A stretch of DNA of 41,537 nt from assembly GCA_021108405.1 (NCBI GenBank), contig JAIOQW010000090.1, positions 1 through 41,537 on the forward strand, read 5' to 3'. Source of the DNA: Methanosarcinales archaeon (GTDB lineage Archaea > Halobacteriota > Methanosarcinia > Methanosarcinales > Methanocomedenaceae). Shown here piece after piece: positions 26,468 through 34,296 of this stretch. A program made the translations under genes and the position numbers. A model generated the notes under the pieces. The model did no database searches and was not told the DNA's origin. It was given only the letters and a program-made list of their open reading frames with translations. Position 1 is the stretch's first letter, and each line of letters opens with the position of its first letter.

Positions 26468-27252
26468 TTGGTCGGTTAATTGATATATGTGTTATTGTTG
26501 TTGGGGAATGATTGTTAATTAGAGTGGACATTGTATTTATATTAATTTAATGAAAAATATATGTGAATATTTAGTGTTAGTCCTTCCTCCCTTCGGTCGG
26601 AAGAACAAAATGTGAACGGAGTGAGTATTCTCAATATATTGTTCTTCAATATATACAGAGAATAATTTATAAGAAACTGGATATTGAGATTATTGATATG
26701 AAAATTAATTTGTTCTAAGAACAGACCCTCTGCATAAAGTATTTATATATATCCCACCATATTAATATGTGCTACACAGCATTACAAAACCAATAGCAAG
26801 TGTTTGAATAGATGAGTGTGTAGAACAGACTCCAAAAAGGTAGTGTTTTGATGCTATCGATTTTATTTTAAATTGGCGAAGATGGGTTATAAAGTAGTGT
26901 AAATAAAGTCTTTGGGCACCAACTTGTTATTATGGAAGTGTTAGATATGGTTGAGAAGTTGTTGAAAATTATATTGCCGGATAAGATAGAAAAATGAAAG
27001 GTAGAGGTGTAATAACAGGCCTGGGACTTAAGTCCGAGGTATAGTGACTTCAATATCTTGATACCAATATTTTTTTCAGATTTTGATAAATAAATGAATA
27101 ATATCCAGTTTGAACTTGATTTGCATGCTATTTAGCAAAAATATGTGTTTCAAATCTCACTTCCCACAATCTATGGCGTGAAAAATGTTAACACAAAGTT
27201 TAAACAATTTGTTGTAATTTGGTTCTTACCTCAGTCTAGGAAGTGAAGTAAA
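26468..27252. other. long AT-rich intergenic region with relics
   Basis: This is the 785 bases upstream of the MutS-like gene and of the DUF4062-TPR gene. A hairpin CTTCC/GGAAG (26583-26603) followed by AACAAAATGTGAACGGAGTGAG belongs to the REP-like family. Positions 26908-26997 read on the plus strand as a short degenerate frame (VFGHQLVIMEVLDMVEKLL) that could be a transposase remnant, but I cannot name a family. No intact gene, tRNA or CRISPR repeat is visible. Confidence 0.5.
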
Positions 27253-30200
27253 ATGGTTCGGGTTTTTGTGTCTTCTACCTATAAAGATTTGAAAGACTAT
27301 CGTGAACAGGTTATAATTGCGTTGAGGAGGATGAAACAAGACGACGTATCAATGGAATACTTTGTTGCAGATGCTCAAAAACCTGTAGACAAGTGCTTGA
27401 AAGATGTTGCTTCATCTGATCTTTATATTGGTATTTTTGCATGGAGATATGGTTCTATACCGGAGGGATATGACAAGTCCATTACAGAACTTGAATACAG
27501 AGAGGCATTTAATTCCAAAAAAGATTGTCTAATATTTTTGCAAAACAAAAGTGCTGAATGGCCTTCTGAATTAAAAGATGATGATCTTACAAAAATCGAA
27601 AATTTGAGATCTGAATTTAAAAAAAATTTTACGGTAGATTATTTCGAATCGCCTCATGATCTTGCTTGTAAGGTAGCTACGTCTGTACACAATTGGTTAA
27701 TAGAAAATAAAATTATTTCTGTTGAAAAGCCATGTTCCTTATTTGAAGAGCCAAAATCTTCTAACTATAGTAAAATTCGTGATGGTCCATATAAAAGCTG
27801 GACGTGTGAAACTTCAGAATCAAGGCAAAATAAGGATATTTTCAATCGTGCATTATCGTATTATTCGGAAGGAAATTATCGTAAGGCACTGGAAACATTT
27901 GAAAAAATATTGAAAGCAAAACCGGACTTTGCAATAGCATATTTTTATAAGGGGGACATCTTAGCTGATATTGGTGAATATGAGGCAGCGGTGGATGCTT
28001 TTGATCAAGGTGTCGTGATAAATTCTAAAGATCCAATAGCATGGTATAATAGGGGAATTATACTTGCTTCAAAACTTAAAAAATTCGTCGAAGCAATAGA
28101 CTCTTTTAACAATGCAATAGAAATAATTCCTGGTTTTGATGCTGCTTGGGCCTGTAAGGGTAGTGCATTTGGTGACTTAGGTAAACATGAAGATGCCTTA
28201 AATGCTTATGACAAAACTATAGAAATTAATCCAAATAGTGATTTTGCATGGTATAATAAAGGCAATGCTTTTGCAAATCTTAAAAGATATGATGAAGCAC
28301 TTGAAGCATATAATAAGACCATATATCTTAATCCGAGAAATGCATTCGGGTGGTATGATAAGGCTAACGTGCTTTATATGATGTCTCATTATGATGAAGC
28401 ACTTGAAGCTATTGAAAAAACAATTGGATTAAAACCTTTTTTTGAAGATGCATGGCTTCTTAAGGCAAGAATATTTCATGAAACTCAACAAAATAATAGA
28501 GAATTAAACGCAATCAATAAAATACTTGAACTAACTCCAAATGATTTCAGTATGTGGCATTCAAAAATTGGCATCCTTACTAAGCTTAAAAGGAATGATG
28601 AAGCACTTGAAGCCATTGAAAATACACTAACAATAAAACCAGACGATTTTAATGTTTGGAACCTTAAAAGTATCGTCCTATATGATCTTAATAGATATGA
28701 TGAAGCACTAGAAGCTATCGAAAAAGCACTTGAAATAAAATCAAGTGTTGCTGAAACATGGGCCATAAAAAGTGCCATTCTTTCTCAGCTTAATCAATAT
28801 GAAGGGGCGCTTAAAGCCATCCTAAAAGCAACTGAATTGAATTTAGATAATCCTAAAGTATGGTTCGATAAAAGTGTTGTTCTCTTTACTCTTTCTAGAT
28901 ATGAAGAAGCATTAGAAGCTATAAAAAAGGGAATAGAATTAGAGCCAGATAATGCAGAAGCATGGGATTTTAAAACCACAATTCTTGTTACCCTTAATCG
29001 GAATGATGAGGCACTTGAAACTATTGAAAAAACAATTGAATTGAATAAAGATATTGTTAATGTAGAATCAAAAAATGGTAACAAGTCTTCAACAATCAAA
29101 AAAGATAATGGAATGATAATTCCTACTTCTAACTCATCCAGAATAATTCCTGATTATAGTAGCAGTGAACAGTATCTGAAAGTTGCACTCCTTTCTAACC
29201 TAAATAAAAATGATGAAGCACTGAATATTGTTGAAAAATCAATTAAATTAGAACCAGATAATGGGGATTTATGGTTTTTAAAAACAAATATTCTATTAAA
29301 AGTTAATCGAAATAGTGAGGCACTTGAAGCTATTGAAAAAACATTGCGCTTAAAGACAAAACATGAAAAAAGTTTGTGTCTCAAAGCAACCATCCTTTTT
29401 AATTTGAATCGGCAGGAAGAAGCACTAATGGTTTATGATAAAGTATTAGACATTAATCCAAAAAATGTTGATGCATGGTGCAAAAAAGGATTAATTTTGT
29501 ATAACCTTAAAAAATATGAAGAATCACTTCAATGTTATGAAGAAACAGTTGAGATTGAACCCGAAAATGCTCAGGGATGGTATTTCAAAGCTTTGATTTG
29601 TAATGAACTGGGTAAAAAAGATGACGCACTTGAAGCAATTCAAAAAACATTAGAATTAAAGTTCGCAGATATCGATTCTTTATATTTGAAAATTAGTATC
29701 CTTGATGAACTCAATAAATATGATGAATGCCTTGAGACAGTAGACAAGATATTATCTTTCAATGTAAATGATTCTCAATTATGGTTTTTCAAAGCGAAAG
29801 TTTTTTTCAAATTTGATAGAGATAATGAAGCACTTGAAGCGATTAATAAATCAATTGCAATTAATCCAAATTCGATTGAAACATATATTCTTAAAAGTGT
29901 TATTCTATCAAAAGTTGGTGAAGATGATGAGGCTTTAGATGCACTTGAAAACGTATCTCGATTAAAATCAAACGTTGCTGATAAATGGTCTAAAAAATCT
30001 GTCATTCTTTCTCAGCTTAATCAATATGAAGAGGCGCTTAAAGCTATTGAAAAATCAATTGAATTAAATATATATGACTATAAGTTGTGGTATGCAAAAA
30101 GTATTATTCTCCATAAAGCAGGAAAGAATGATGAAGCTCTTGAGGCTCTTGAAAATGTGATTTGTTTAGAGCCAATGTATGCTAATGCTTATAACACAAA

Positions 30201-31374
30201 AGGAAATATTTATTATGAATCAAATGAAACTAAAAAAGCTTTGGATGCTTATGATAAAGCATTGGAATTAGATTCAGAACTTAGTGATCCATGGTCCAAC
30301 AAGGCTTCAATTTTATTTATACAGAATAATTATGAAGAAGCGCTTGAAAATATAGAAAAAGCTTTGGCTTCAAAACCAAATTTTGTTTATTATTTGTCTC
30401 TAAAAAGTAATATCCTCATTAAACTTAAGAAAAATGATGAGGCACTTAAAGTCATCGAATCTGCAATATCATTGGATTCAAATTTTGATAATATATGGGC
30501 AATAAAAGCTAGTGTTCTTTCTCAACTTAATCGACAAGAAGAGGCACTACTCTCGTATGATAAGGCATTAGAAGTAAATCCAAATGACCTTGATAGTTTG
30601 TATAATAAAGGCATTATCCATGAAAATTTAGGGGATTTTGAAGAAGCATTAGATACATACAATGAGGCATTAACACAAAAACCAAATTCTGTTGATTTCC
30701 TGAACAATAAATATGATGCTCTTACTAAACTAAATAGAGTAGATGAAGCACTTGAAACTGTTGACAAAATATTGGAAGAATATCCAAATGATGCAAACTT
30801 ACTAGTAAAAAAATTCGGACTACTTTCACACTCAAATAGGGATGATGATGCGTTAAAAGTTATCAGAAAGGCACTAGCTATAGAACCAAATAATCCCGAG
30901 ATGTGGGGTTATCAGGGATCCACAATGTATAGGCTTAATCAAAAAACTGAAGCATTTAAGGCATTTGAAAAATCATTGTCTTTAAATCCATTTGCTCCAC
31001 TACTAAATTTAATAAGTCTCATTTACTTAAAAGAAAAAAGATATGTCCAAGCGCTAGAAATTATCGATAAAACACTCAAAATTGAACCAAATAATGCTGA
31101 AATATTGCTCATAAAATACAATGTCCTTATTGGACTTGATAGAAATGAAGAAGCTTTAGAGGTTATCGAGAAAGCGCTGGAAATTAAACCTAATAATGAT
31201 CAGGTATTGTACAAAGGCGCATGCATATATTCCCTTATGAAAAATAAGGAGCAAGCGATCCATTATTTAAAGCGTGCTATTGAATTTAATTCGTTCTATA
31301 AAAAAGAAGCAGAAAACGATAGATACTTTAAAGATTTCTTGAAAGATAAAGATTTTAAAAAACTAATTGAATAA
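27253..31374 (+). CDS. giant DUF4062-TPR protein
   Basis: A 1373-residue protein. Residues 3-155 match DUF4062, a TIR/SEFIR-like domain: VRVFVSSTYKDLKDYREQV, SDLYIGIFAWRYGSIP and SITELEYREAF are its hallmark motifs. From about 190 to the end there are some 33 tetratricopeptide repeats (34-residue period, recurring NDEALEAIEKT and LNPNN-like turns), interrupted by a non-TPR, Ser/Asn-rich linker at about 602-640. DUF4062 occurs at the N-terminus of many NLR-like and TPR proteins linked to stress or defence. A role as a sensor with the TPR solenoid as ligand-binding part is inference. AGGAAG precedes the ATG by nine bases. It stands in an accessory island with transposon debris. Confidence 0.88.
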   Translation: MVRVFVSSTYKDLKDYREQVIIALRRMKQDDVSMEYFVADAQKPVDKCLKDVASSDLYIGIFAWRYGSIPEGYDKSITELEYREAFNSKKDCLIFLQNKSAEWPSELKDDDLTKIENLRSEFKKNFTVDYFESPHDLACKVATSVHNWLIENKIISVEKPCSLFEEPKSSNYSKIRDGPYKSWTCETSESRQNKDIFNRALSYYSEGNYRKALETFEKILKAKPDFAIAYFYKGDILADIGEYEAAVDAFDQGVVINSKDPIAWYNRGIILASKLKKFVEAIDSFNNAIEIIPGFDAAWACKGSAFGDLGKHEDALNAYDKTIEINPNSDFAWYNKGNAFANLKRYDEALEAYNKTIYLNPRNAFGWYDKANVLYMMSHYDEALEAIEKTIGLKPFFEDAWLLKARIFHETQQNNRELNAINKILELTPNDFSMWHSKIGILTKLKRNDEALEAIENTLTIKPDDFNVWNLKSIVLYDLNRYDEALEAIEKALEIKSSVAETWAIKSAILSQLNQYEGALKAILKATELNLDNPKVWFDKSVVLFTLSRYEEALEAIKKGIELEPDNAEAWDFKTTILVTLNRNDEALETIEKTIELNKDIVNVESKNGNKSSTIKKDNGMIIPTSNSSRIIPDYSSSEQYLKVALLSNLNKNDEALNIVEKSIKLEPDNGDLWFLKTNILLKVNRNSEALEAIEKTLRLKTKHEKSLCLKATILFNLNRQEEALMVYDKVLDINPKNVDAWCKKGLILYNLKKYEESLQCYEETVEIEPENAQGWYFKALICNELGKKDDALEAIQKTLELKFADIDSLYLKISILDELNKYDECLETVDKILSFNVNDSQLWFFKAKVFFKFDRDNEALEAINKSIAINPNSIETYILKSVILSKVGEDDEALDALENVSRLKSNVADKWSKKSVILSQLNQYEEALKAIEKSIELNIYDYKLWYAKSIILHKAGKNDEALEALENVICLEPMYANAYNTKGNIYYESNETKKALDAYDKALELDSELSDPWSNKASILFIQNNYEEALENIEKALASKPNFVYYLSLKSNILIKLKKNDEALKVIESAISLDSNFDNIWAIKASVLSQLNRQEEALLSYDKALEVNPNDLDSLYNKGIIHENLGDFEEALDTYNEALTQKPNSVDFLNNKYDALTKLNRVDEALETVDKILEEYPNDANLLVKKFGLLSHSNRDDDALKVIRKALAIEPNNPEMWGYQGSTMYRLNQKTEAFKAFEKSLSLNPFAPLLNLISLIYLKEKRYVQALEIIDKTLKIEPNNAEILLIKYNVLIGLDRNEEALEVIEKALEIKPNNDQVLYKGACIYSLMKNKEQAIHYLKRAIEFNSFYKKEAENDRYFKDFLKDKDFKKLIE

Positions 31375-31386
31375 ATTTTTACTAAA

Positions 31387-31493
31387 CAGGCTGTCCCAAA
31401 ACTAAAATTTCCATGAAAAAAGAGCTCAATTAAGCCTTTAAATCAAGAACTAAGGTCAAAAATTTTAATTTTTTGGACTTTTGGGACAGCCTG
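31387..31493 (+). mobile_element. 107-bp MITE, copy 1
   Basis: The perfect 15-bp terminal inverted repeat CAGGCTGTCCCAAAA is flanked by TAAA on both sides (31383-31386 and 31494-31497), a 4-bp target duplication. It lies 12 bases after the DUF4062-TPR stop. It differs at two of 107 positions from the inverted copy at 31967-32073. Confidence 0.85.
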
Positions 31494-31521
31494 TAAAGTT
31501 GATTCATAGATTGCCTATAAT

Positions 31522-31724
31522 ACAAAAAAGGAGCTGCTAAATGTGCAAGGATACTATACTTATCGCTCACCTGAAGATCCTGATGGAGGGGTTGACATTC
31601 TCGCCGGTCGTGTTCCGATGGGATTTGGTGAAGCACGTTTATGTGTACAAGTCAAATCGGGGGTATTCAAAATGATATATCTATTCGGGAACTTGATGGT
31701 GTAATGGGTCGGATAGGTGCACAA
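31522..31724 (+). pseudogene. Mrr/restriction-system-like endonuclease fragment, frameshifted
   Basis: In frame from 31522 the sequence reads KKELLNVQGYYTYRSPEDPD, then GGVDILAGRVPMGFG and LCVQVKSG, the D-x-(Q/E)-x-K catalytic core of Mrr-type nucleases (about 31582-31655). After about 31658 the frame shifts and continues as ISIRELDGVMGRIGAQ, also expected in the family. Both the N-terminal and the C-terminal parts are missing. The break at 31725 coincides with an IS21-like end. Confidence 0.7.
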
Positions 31725-31878
31725 TGAAAATTCCCACTTAAAATTGACCCCTTTTTCCCATTGAAAATTGACCCCCCCTATTTATCAAAAGACCCCTGTT
31801 TTATTGCAGGAGGTTTTGGGGTGATCTCAATGGAAGATTGGATAACAATAAGAAACCTAAAGAAGCGAAATCCGGGAT
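31725..31878 (+). mobile_element. left end of an IS21-like insertion sequence with the start of istA
   Basis: The element starts TGAAAATTCCCAC and has two near-repeats of AAAATTGACCCC, as at IS21-family ends. An AGGAGG (31808-31813) precedes a GTG at 31821. The frame from there, VISMEDWITIRNLKKRNPG, matches the N-terminus of IstA transposases. After codon 19 it is replaced by another repeat, so the element is a remnant that had inserted into the Mrr-like gene. Confidence 0.6.
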
Positions 31879-31888
31879 CGATGACTGC

Positions 31889-31966
31889 AATAATATCGCG
31901 AGTATGGACATCCAAGGCAACAGTGGGGATGCCCCGGACTTGCAGTCCGGTGGTGGAACGGCTGGG
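31889..31966 (+). repeat. GATGCCCCGG repeat, copy A
   Basis: ATAATATCGCGAGTATGGAC, then ATCCAAGGCAACAGTGGGG and the palindrome CCGGACTTGCAGTCCGG (31934-31950). Related copies lie at 32083-32165 and 34109-34195. The MITE copy 2 is inserted at its right end. Confidence 0.65.
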
Positions 31967-32073
31967 CAGGCTGTCCCAAAAGTCCAAAAAATTAAAATTT
32001 TTGACCTTAGTTCTTGATTTAAAGGCTTAATTGAGCTCCTTTTTCATGGAAATTTTAGTTTTGGGACAGTCTG
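31967..32073 (-). mobile_element. 107-bp MITE, copy 2 (inverted relative to copy 1)
   Basis: Same length and ends as copy 1. It is flanked by TGGG on both sides (31963-31966 and 32074-32077), a second independent 4-bp duplication. The two differences from copy 1 suggest recent activity. Confidence 0.85.
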
Positions 32074-32082
32074 TGGGGCTCG

Positions 32083-32165
32083 TAATATCGCGAATATGGA
32101 TATCCAATGCAACATTAGGGATGCCCCGGAATTTATTCCGACGGTGGCGTGGTTGGGGCTGTTAG
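32083..32165 (+). repeat. GATGCCCCGG repeat, copy B
   Basis: TAATATCGCGAATATGGATA, then GATGCCCCGGAATTTATTCC and GGTGGCGTGGTTGGGGCTG. It follows the MITE after a few bases, so the MITE sits between two copies of this repeat. Confidence 0.65.
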
Positions 32166-32268
32166 ATGGGGAGGTTTATGCTCGTATATGTAAATGTATT
32201 TTTACAAGATATTTATGCACAAATTTAGTATCTATTAATTTCGTAAGCTATATTTAGGTTAGAATATT

Positions 32269-32895
32269 ATGAACCATATGATTGAATTTGTTTTTGATGC
32301 AAATGTTCCTTGGGATTTGGAAAAAATAAACAAACTTGACAAAATAATGCAGGTACTAGATAATTCTAATTTTAAGATTTGCATGTCTTATGATAATTTT
32401 ATTGAAATGCCTCATAATGTACGTAATAAATTTAGAAACTATCAATTTGTTGTTATAGATGAACCAGATGAAATGGACTTCAAAGAATTTAGGACTAGAA
32501 TACGAAATGAAAAAATCATTTTAGACAAAAAGGATTCTGCTGTGTTATATTCTTGCAATAAAACTGATGCTGATTTTATCGTAAGCTCAGATACACATTT
32601 TTTATTGGAAGCCAAAAAGTATATAAAAATTTTTAACAGAAAAACACGAGCATTTCACCTTTTGGATGTAATAAAATATTTGAAACAAATGGAAATTTTA
32701 GATGCAAAATCTTGTGTAAATACATCCCTTGATTTGTATAAAAAGAAAGAAATACCACATTTGGTTACTAATCATGGAAATGAGCTAATAGATGATACCC
32801 TTAAGCGAAATGATTGGATTAATAATGAAACAAAATCCTGTATGAATACATTTAATAATTATAAGCAACACATATTTAGCTATTATCAATTATGA
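32269..32895 (+). CDS. PIN-fold nuclease-like protein
   Basis: The 208-residue protein has the acidic residues of a PIN domain in the right order: EFVFDANVPWD (Asp10), NFIEMP (Glu43), DKKDSAVLYSC (about Asp87) and DFIVSSDTHFL (about Asp106). PIN domains are metal-dependent ribonucleases, often toxins. The C-terminal 70 residues have no recognisable domain and are rich in Lys and Asn. It is the first gene of a three-gene operon (14 bases to the next gene; then a 4-base overlap). Start at 32269 or at the second ATG (32278). Most VapC-type toxins follow their antitoxin; here the PIN gene comes first. Confidence 0.7.
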   Translation: MNHMIEFVFDANVPWDLEKINKLDKIMQVLDNSNFKICMSYDNFIEMPHNVRNKFRNYQFVVIDEPDEMDFKEFRTRIRNEKIILDKKDSAVLYSCNKTDADFIVSSDTHFLLEAKKYIKIFNRKTRAFHLLDVIKYLKQMEILDAKSCVNTSLDLYKKKEIPHLVTNHGNELIDDTLKRNDWINNETKSCMNTFNNYKQHIFSYYQL

Positions 32896-32909
32896 GGAGT
32901 ATGTAATTT

Positions 32910-33269
32910 ATGGAGTCTACAACAAAAGAGGTCATGGATGGACTGTTTCAAGGAAATTTAACAATTTTAGAAGCATCTGAAAAATTAGGTGTATCTGAAG
33001 ATGAAATTCATAATATGATAGACGATTATGAATATGTACCCACAGCAACAGAAATTTATGAAATTGGCAATATAATTCAAGAAAATTTGAATTATATTGA
33101 AAATGACATTTTTATACCTCATAAAATGACACATGCACCCTTCGATAAACCCACAACAACCGATGTTTTAGCTGGAGGTCAAATTGATTTTGAAAGACGT
33201 CCATCAGCGCCAACAGATGCAAACAGTGTTACTATCCCTTATCCAGAAAACAACCCTTATCATTGGTGA
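32910..33269 (+). CDS. small HTH-like protein downstream of the PIN gene (possible antitoxin)
   Basis: 119 residues. The N-terminal 45 residues (LFQGNLTILEASEKLGVSED) look like a helix-turn-helix of the kind found in UPF0175-type antitoxins and small regulators. The rest is acidic and ends in a proline-rich tail (TIPYPENNPYHW), which looks disordered. GAGGAG precedes the ATG by about eleven bases. I do not recognise the full-length family. Pairing with a PIN protein makes an antitoxin or adaptor role plausible, but this is inferred from context. Confidence 0.6.
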   Translation: MESTTKEVMDGLFQGNLTILEASEKLGVSEDEIHNMIDDYEYVPTATEIYEIGNIIQENLNYIENDIFIPHKMTHAPFDKPTTTDVLAGGQIDFERRPSAPTDANSVTIPYPENNPYHW

Positions 33270-33697
33270 GAATTGTGAATATTTCATCCGAATATAGAAC
33301 GATTTTAGCAGATGAGATTAATTACTGCCGAGCTAAAATTAATGCCGAGAGTGACCTACGAAAAAAGGCTTATTATTATAGTTCTGCTTATGGGATGACT
33401 CGACGAATTTTTAATTTGGAATTCGACCCTCAATTGCAATTTATTGATTTTATCCTTAACAGTTCATATCAAGCAATTTTCAGTCGCATAGCTATCCTCA
33501 TGTCTGGTGATAATACAATTCCGATTACAGATGAATTTTTCGATGGACTAAACAATTGTCTTGAATTATTAGAAGACAGAATAAGAAATAATGAAGATAC
33601 TTATGACGTTCTTGAAAAAATTGTTAATTTAATGTCTACAATTGATGGAAATGGATATTACCTTATGCAGAAGGGAGTTCCAGTTTACACTGAATAA
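33266..33697 (+). CDS. conserved-looking hypothetical protein, third gene of the PIN operon
   Basis: The 143-residue, mostly helical protein begins at GTG 33266, which overlaps the TGA of the preceding gene (GTGA). A TTG at 33263 is possible but less likely. No family recognised: there are helices around YRTILADEINYCRAKINAES and DEFFDGLNNCLELLEDRI, with no catalytic motif, membrane segment or signal peptide. The overlap implies coupled translation with the HTH-like protein. Confidence 0.6.
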   Translation: MRIVNISSEYRTILADEINYCRAKINAESDLRKKAYYYSSAYGMTRRIFNLEFDPQLQFIDFILNSSYQAIFSRIAILMSGDNTIPITDEFFDGLNNCLELLEDRIRNNEDTYDVLEKIVNLMSTIDGNGYYLMQKGVPVYTE

Positions 33698-33774
33698 TTA
33701 ATTCCAAACATTTCTTTTTTTACTTTAAAGTAAAGTATATACATGAAATAGTAAAAATTAATATATTTATAAAA

Positions 33775-33876
33775 GGCCAATATGCTGATCGAGCGTGTCC
33801 AATTTGTCAGACAATGATGCCATAAATTGAAAAAACATGTCCAAATTGTAAAACCCGAGTTGGAAGAGTGTCCTAA
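33775..33876 (+). pseudogene. zinc-ribbon gene fragment with an in-frame stop
   Basis: The frame reads GQYADRACPICQTMMP, stop, IEKTCPNCKTRVGRVS, stop. Two CxxC knuckles (CPIC and CPNC) spaced as in a double zinc ribbon are split by a TAA at 33823-33825. No start codon with a ribosome-binding site precedes it, so it looks like the decayed end of a gene. Confidence 0.45.
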
Positions 33877-34067
33877 AATTCAGAATTCCCAGTATCTTAT
33901 AAGGGTTGAATACAAAAACGCTAGAACTTCATTGCCCAAAATTAACTGATTTTACAGATTAGTCTAGACATTCAACTGTTATAAAAAGAGAAGGAACCGA
34001 TACAACTATAGAAAATTGATACATGCGTCTCATTGGGAAAATTAATGACAAAACACCTCCCCTGATG

Positions 34068-34096
34068 CCCCGGACAGAGCGAAGCGCCGTCCGGGG
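34068..34096. repeat. strong GC hairpin
   Basis: CCCCGGAC and GTCCGGGG form a perfect 8-bp stem around AGAGCGAAGCGCC in otherwise AT-rich DNA. It begins with GATGCCCCGGA, as in the neighbouring repeat copies, and the loop has the GAGCGAAGCG theme of other hairpins in the window. Confidence 0.6.
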
Positions 34097-34108
34097 TCAT
34101 TGACTCGT

Positions 34109-34195
34109 AATATCGAGAGTGTAGACATCCAATACAAGGTTGGGGATGCCCCGGAATTTATTCCAGCGGTGGTACGGTTGGGGCTGCAGAATGGG
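34109..34195 (+). repeat. GATGCCCCGG repeat, copy C
   Basis: TAATATCGAGAGTGTAGACA, then GATGCCCCGGAATTTATTCC and GGTGGTACGGTTGGGGCTG. It is closest to copy B. Confidence 0.65.
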
Positions 34196-34212
34196 AACTC
34201 TAAAATATAAAA

Positions 34213-34292
34213 AAAACCCCGTCCCTCTGAGACATGTTTCTCATAAGCCAACCAAGCTTAGCACAAAAGGTCAAGCTTGAATGAGGGGTTTT
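34213..34292 (+). promoter_or_regulatory. structured leader just before the DUF3467 gene
   Basis: AAAACCCC (34213-34220) pairs with GGGGTTTT (34285-34292), four bases before the ATG. Inside are GAGA...TCTC around ACATGTT and CAAGCTT/AAGCTTG (34253-34259 with 34273-34279). This is the layout of a small branched RNA that would cover the ribosome-binding region. It could also be an operator or the end of a decayed mobile element. Confidence 0.4.
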
Positions 34293-34296
34293 AAAT

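Larger units (their letters stand above)
33698..34296. other. intergenic region with relics and repeats
   Basis: This stretch of about 600 bases contains a zinc-ribbon relic (33775-33876), a strong CCCCGGAC/GTCCGGGG hairpin (34068-34096), GATGCCCCGG repeat copy C (34109-34195) and the structured leader of the DUF3467 gene (34213-34292). No intact gene is seen. Confidence 0.5.

Noticed and set aside
24465-26483. Several plus-strand frames opposite the MutS-like gene
   Set aside because: They are antisense shadows; the minus-strand protein has clear HhH and Walker motifs.
26868-27053. 61-codon minus-strand frame upstream of the DUF4062-TPR gene
   Set aside because: No ribosome-binding site or recognisable motif; the plus strand shows equally weak relic-like frames.
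28485-30767. Minus-strand serine-rich frames opposite the TPR gene
   Set aside because: Their repetitive Ser/Ala composition is the antisense image of the TPR codons.
31761-32030. 89-codon plus-strand frame across the IS21 remnant and MITE
   Set aside because: Only the 19 codons from 31821 resemble IstA; the rest is repeat and MITE sequence fused by chance.
34042-34251. 69-codon minus-strand frame
   Set aside because: It is made entirely of hairpin and repeat sequence and has no homologue-like features.
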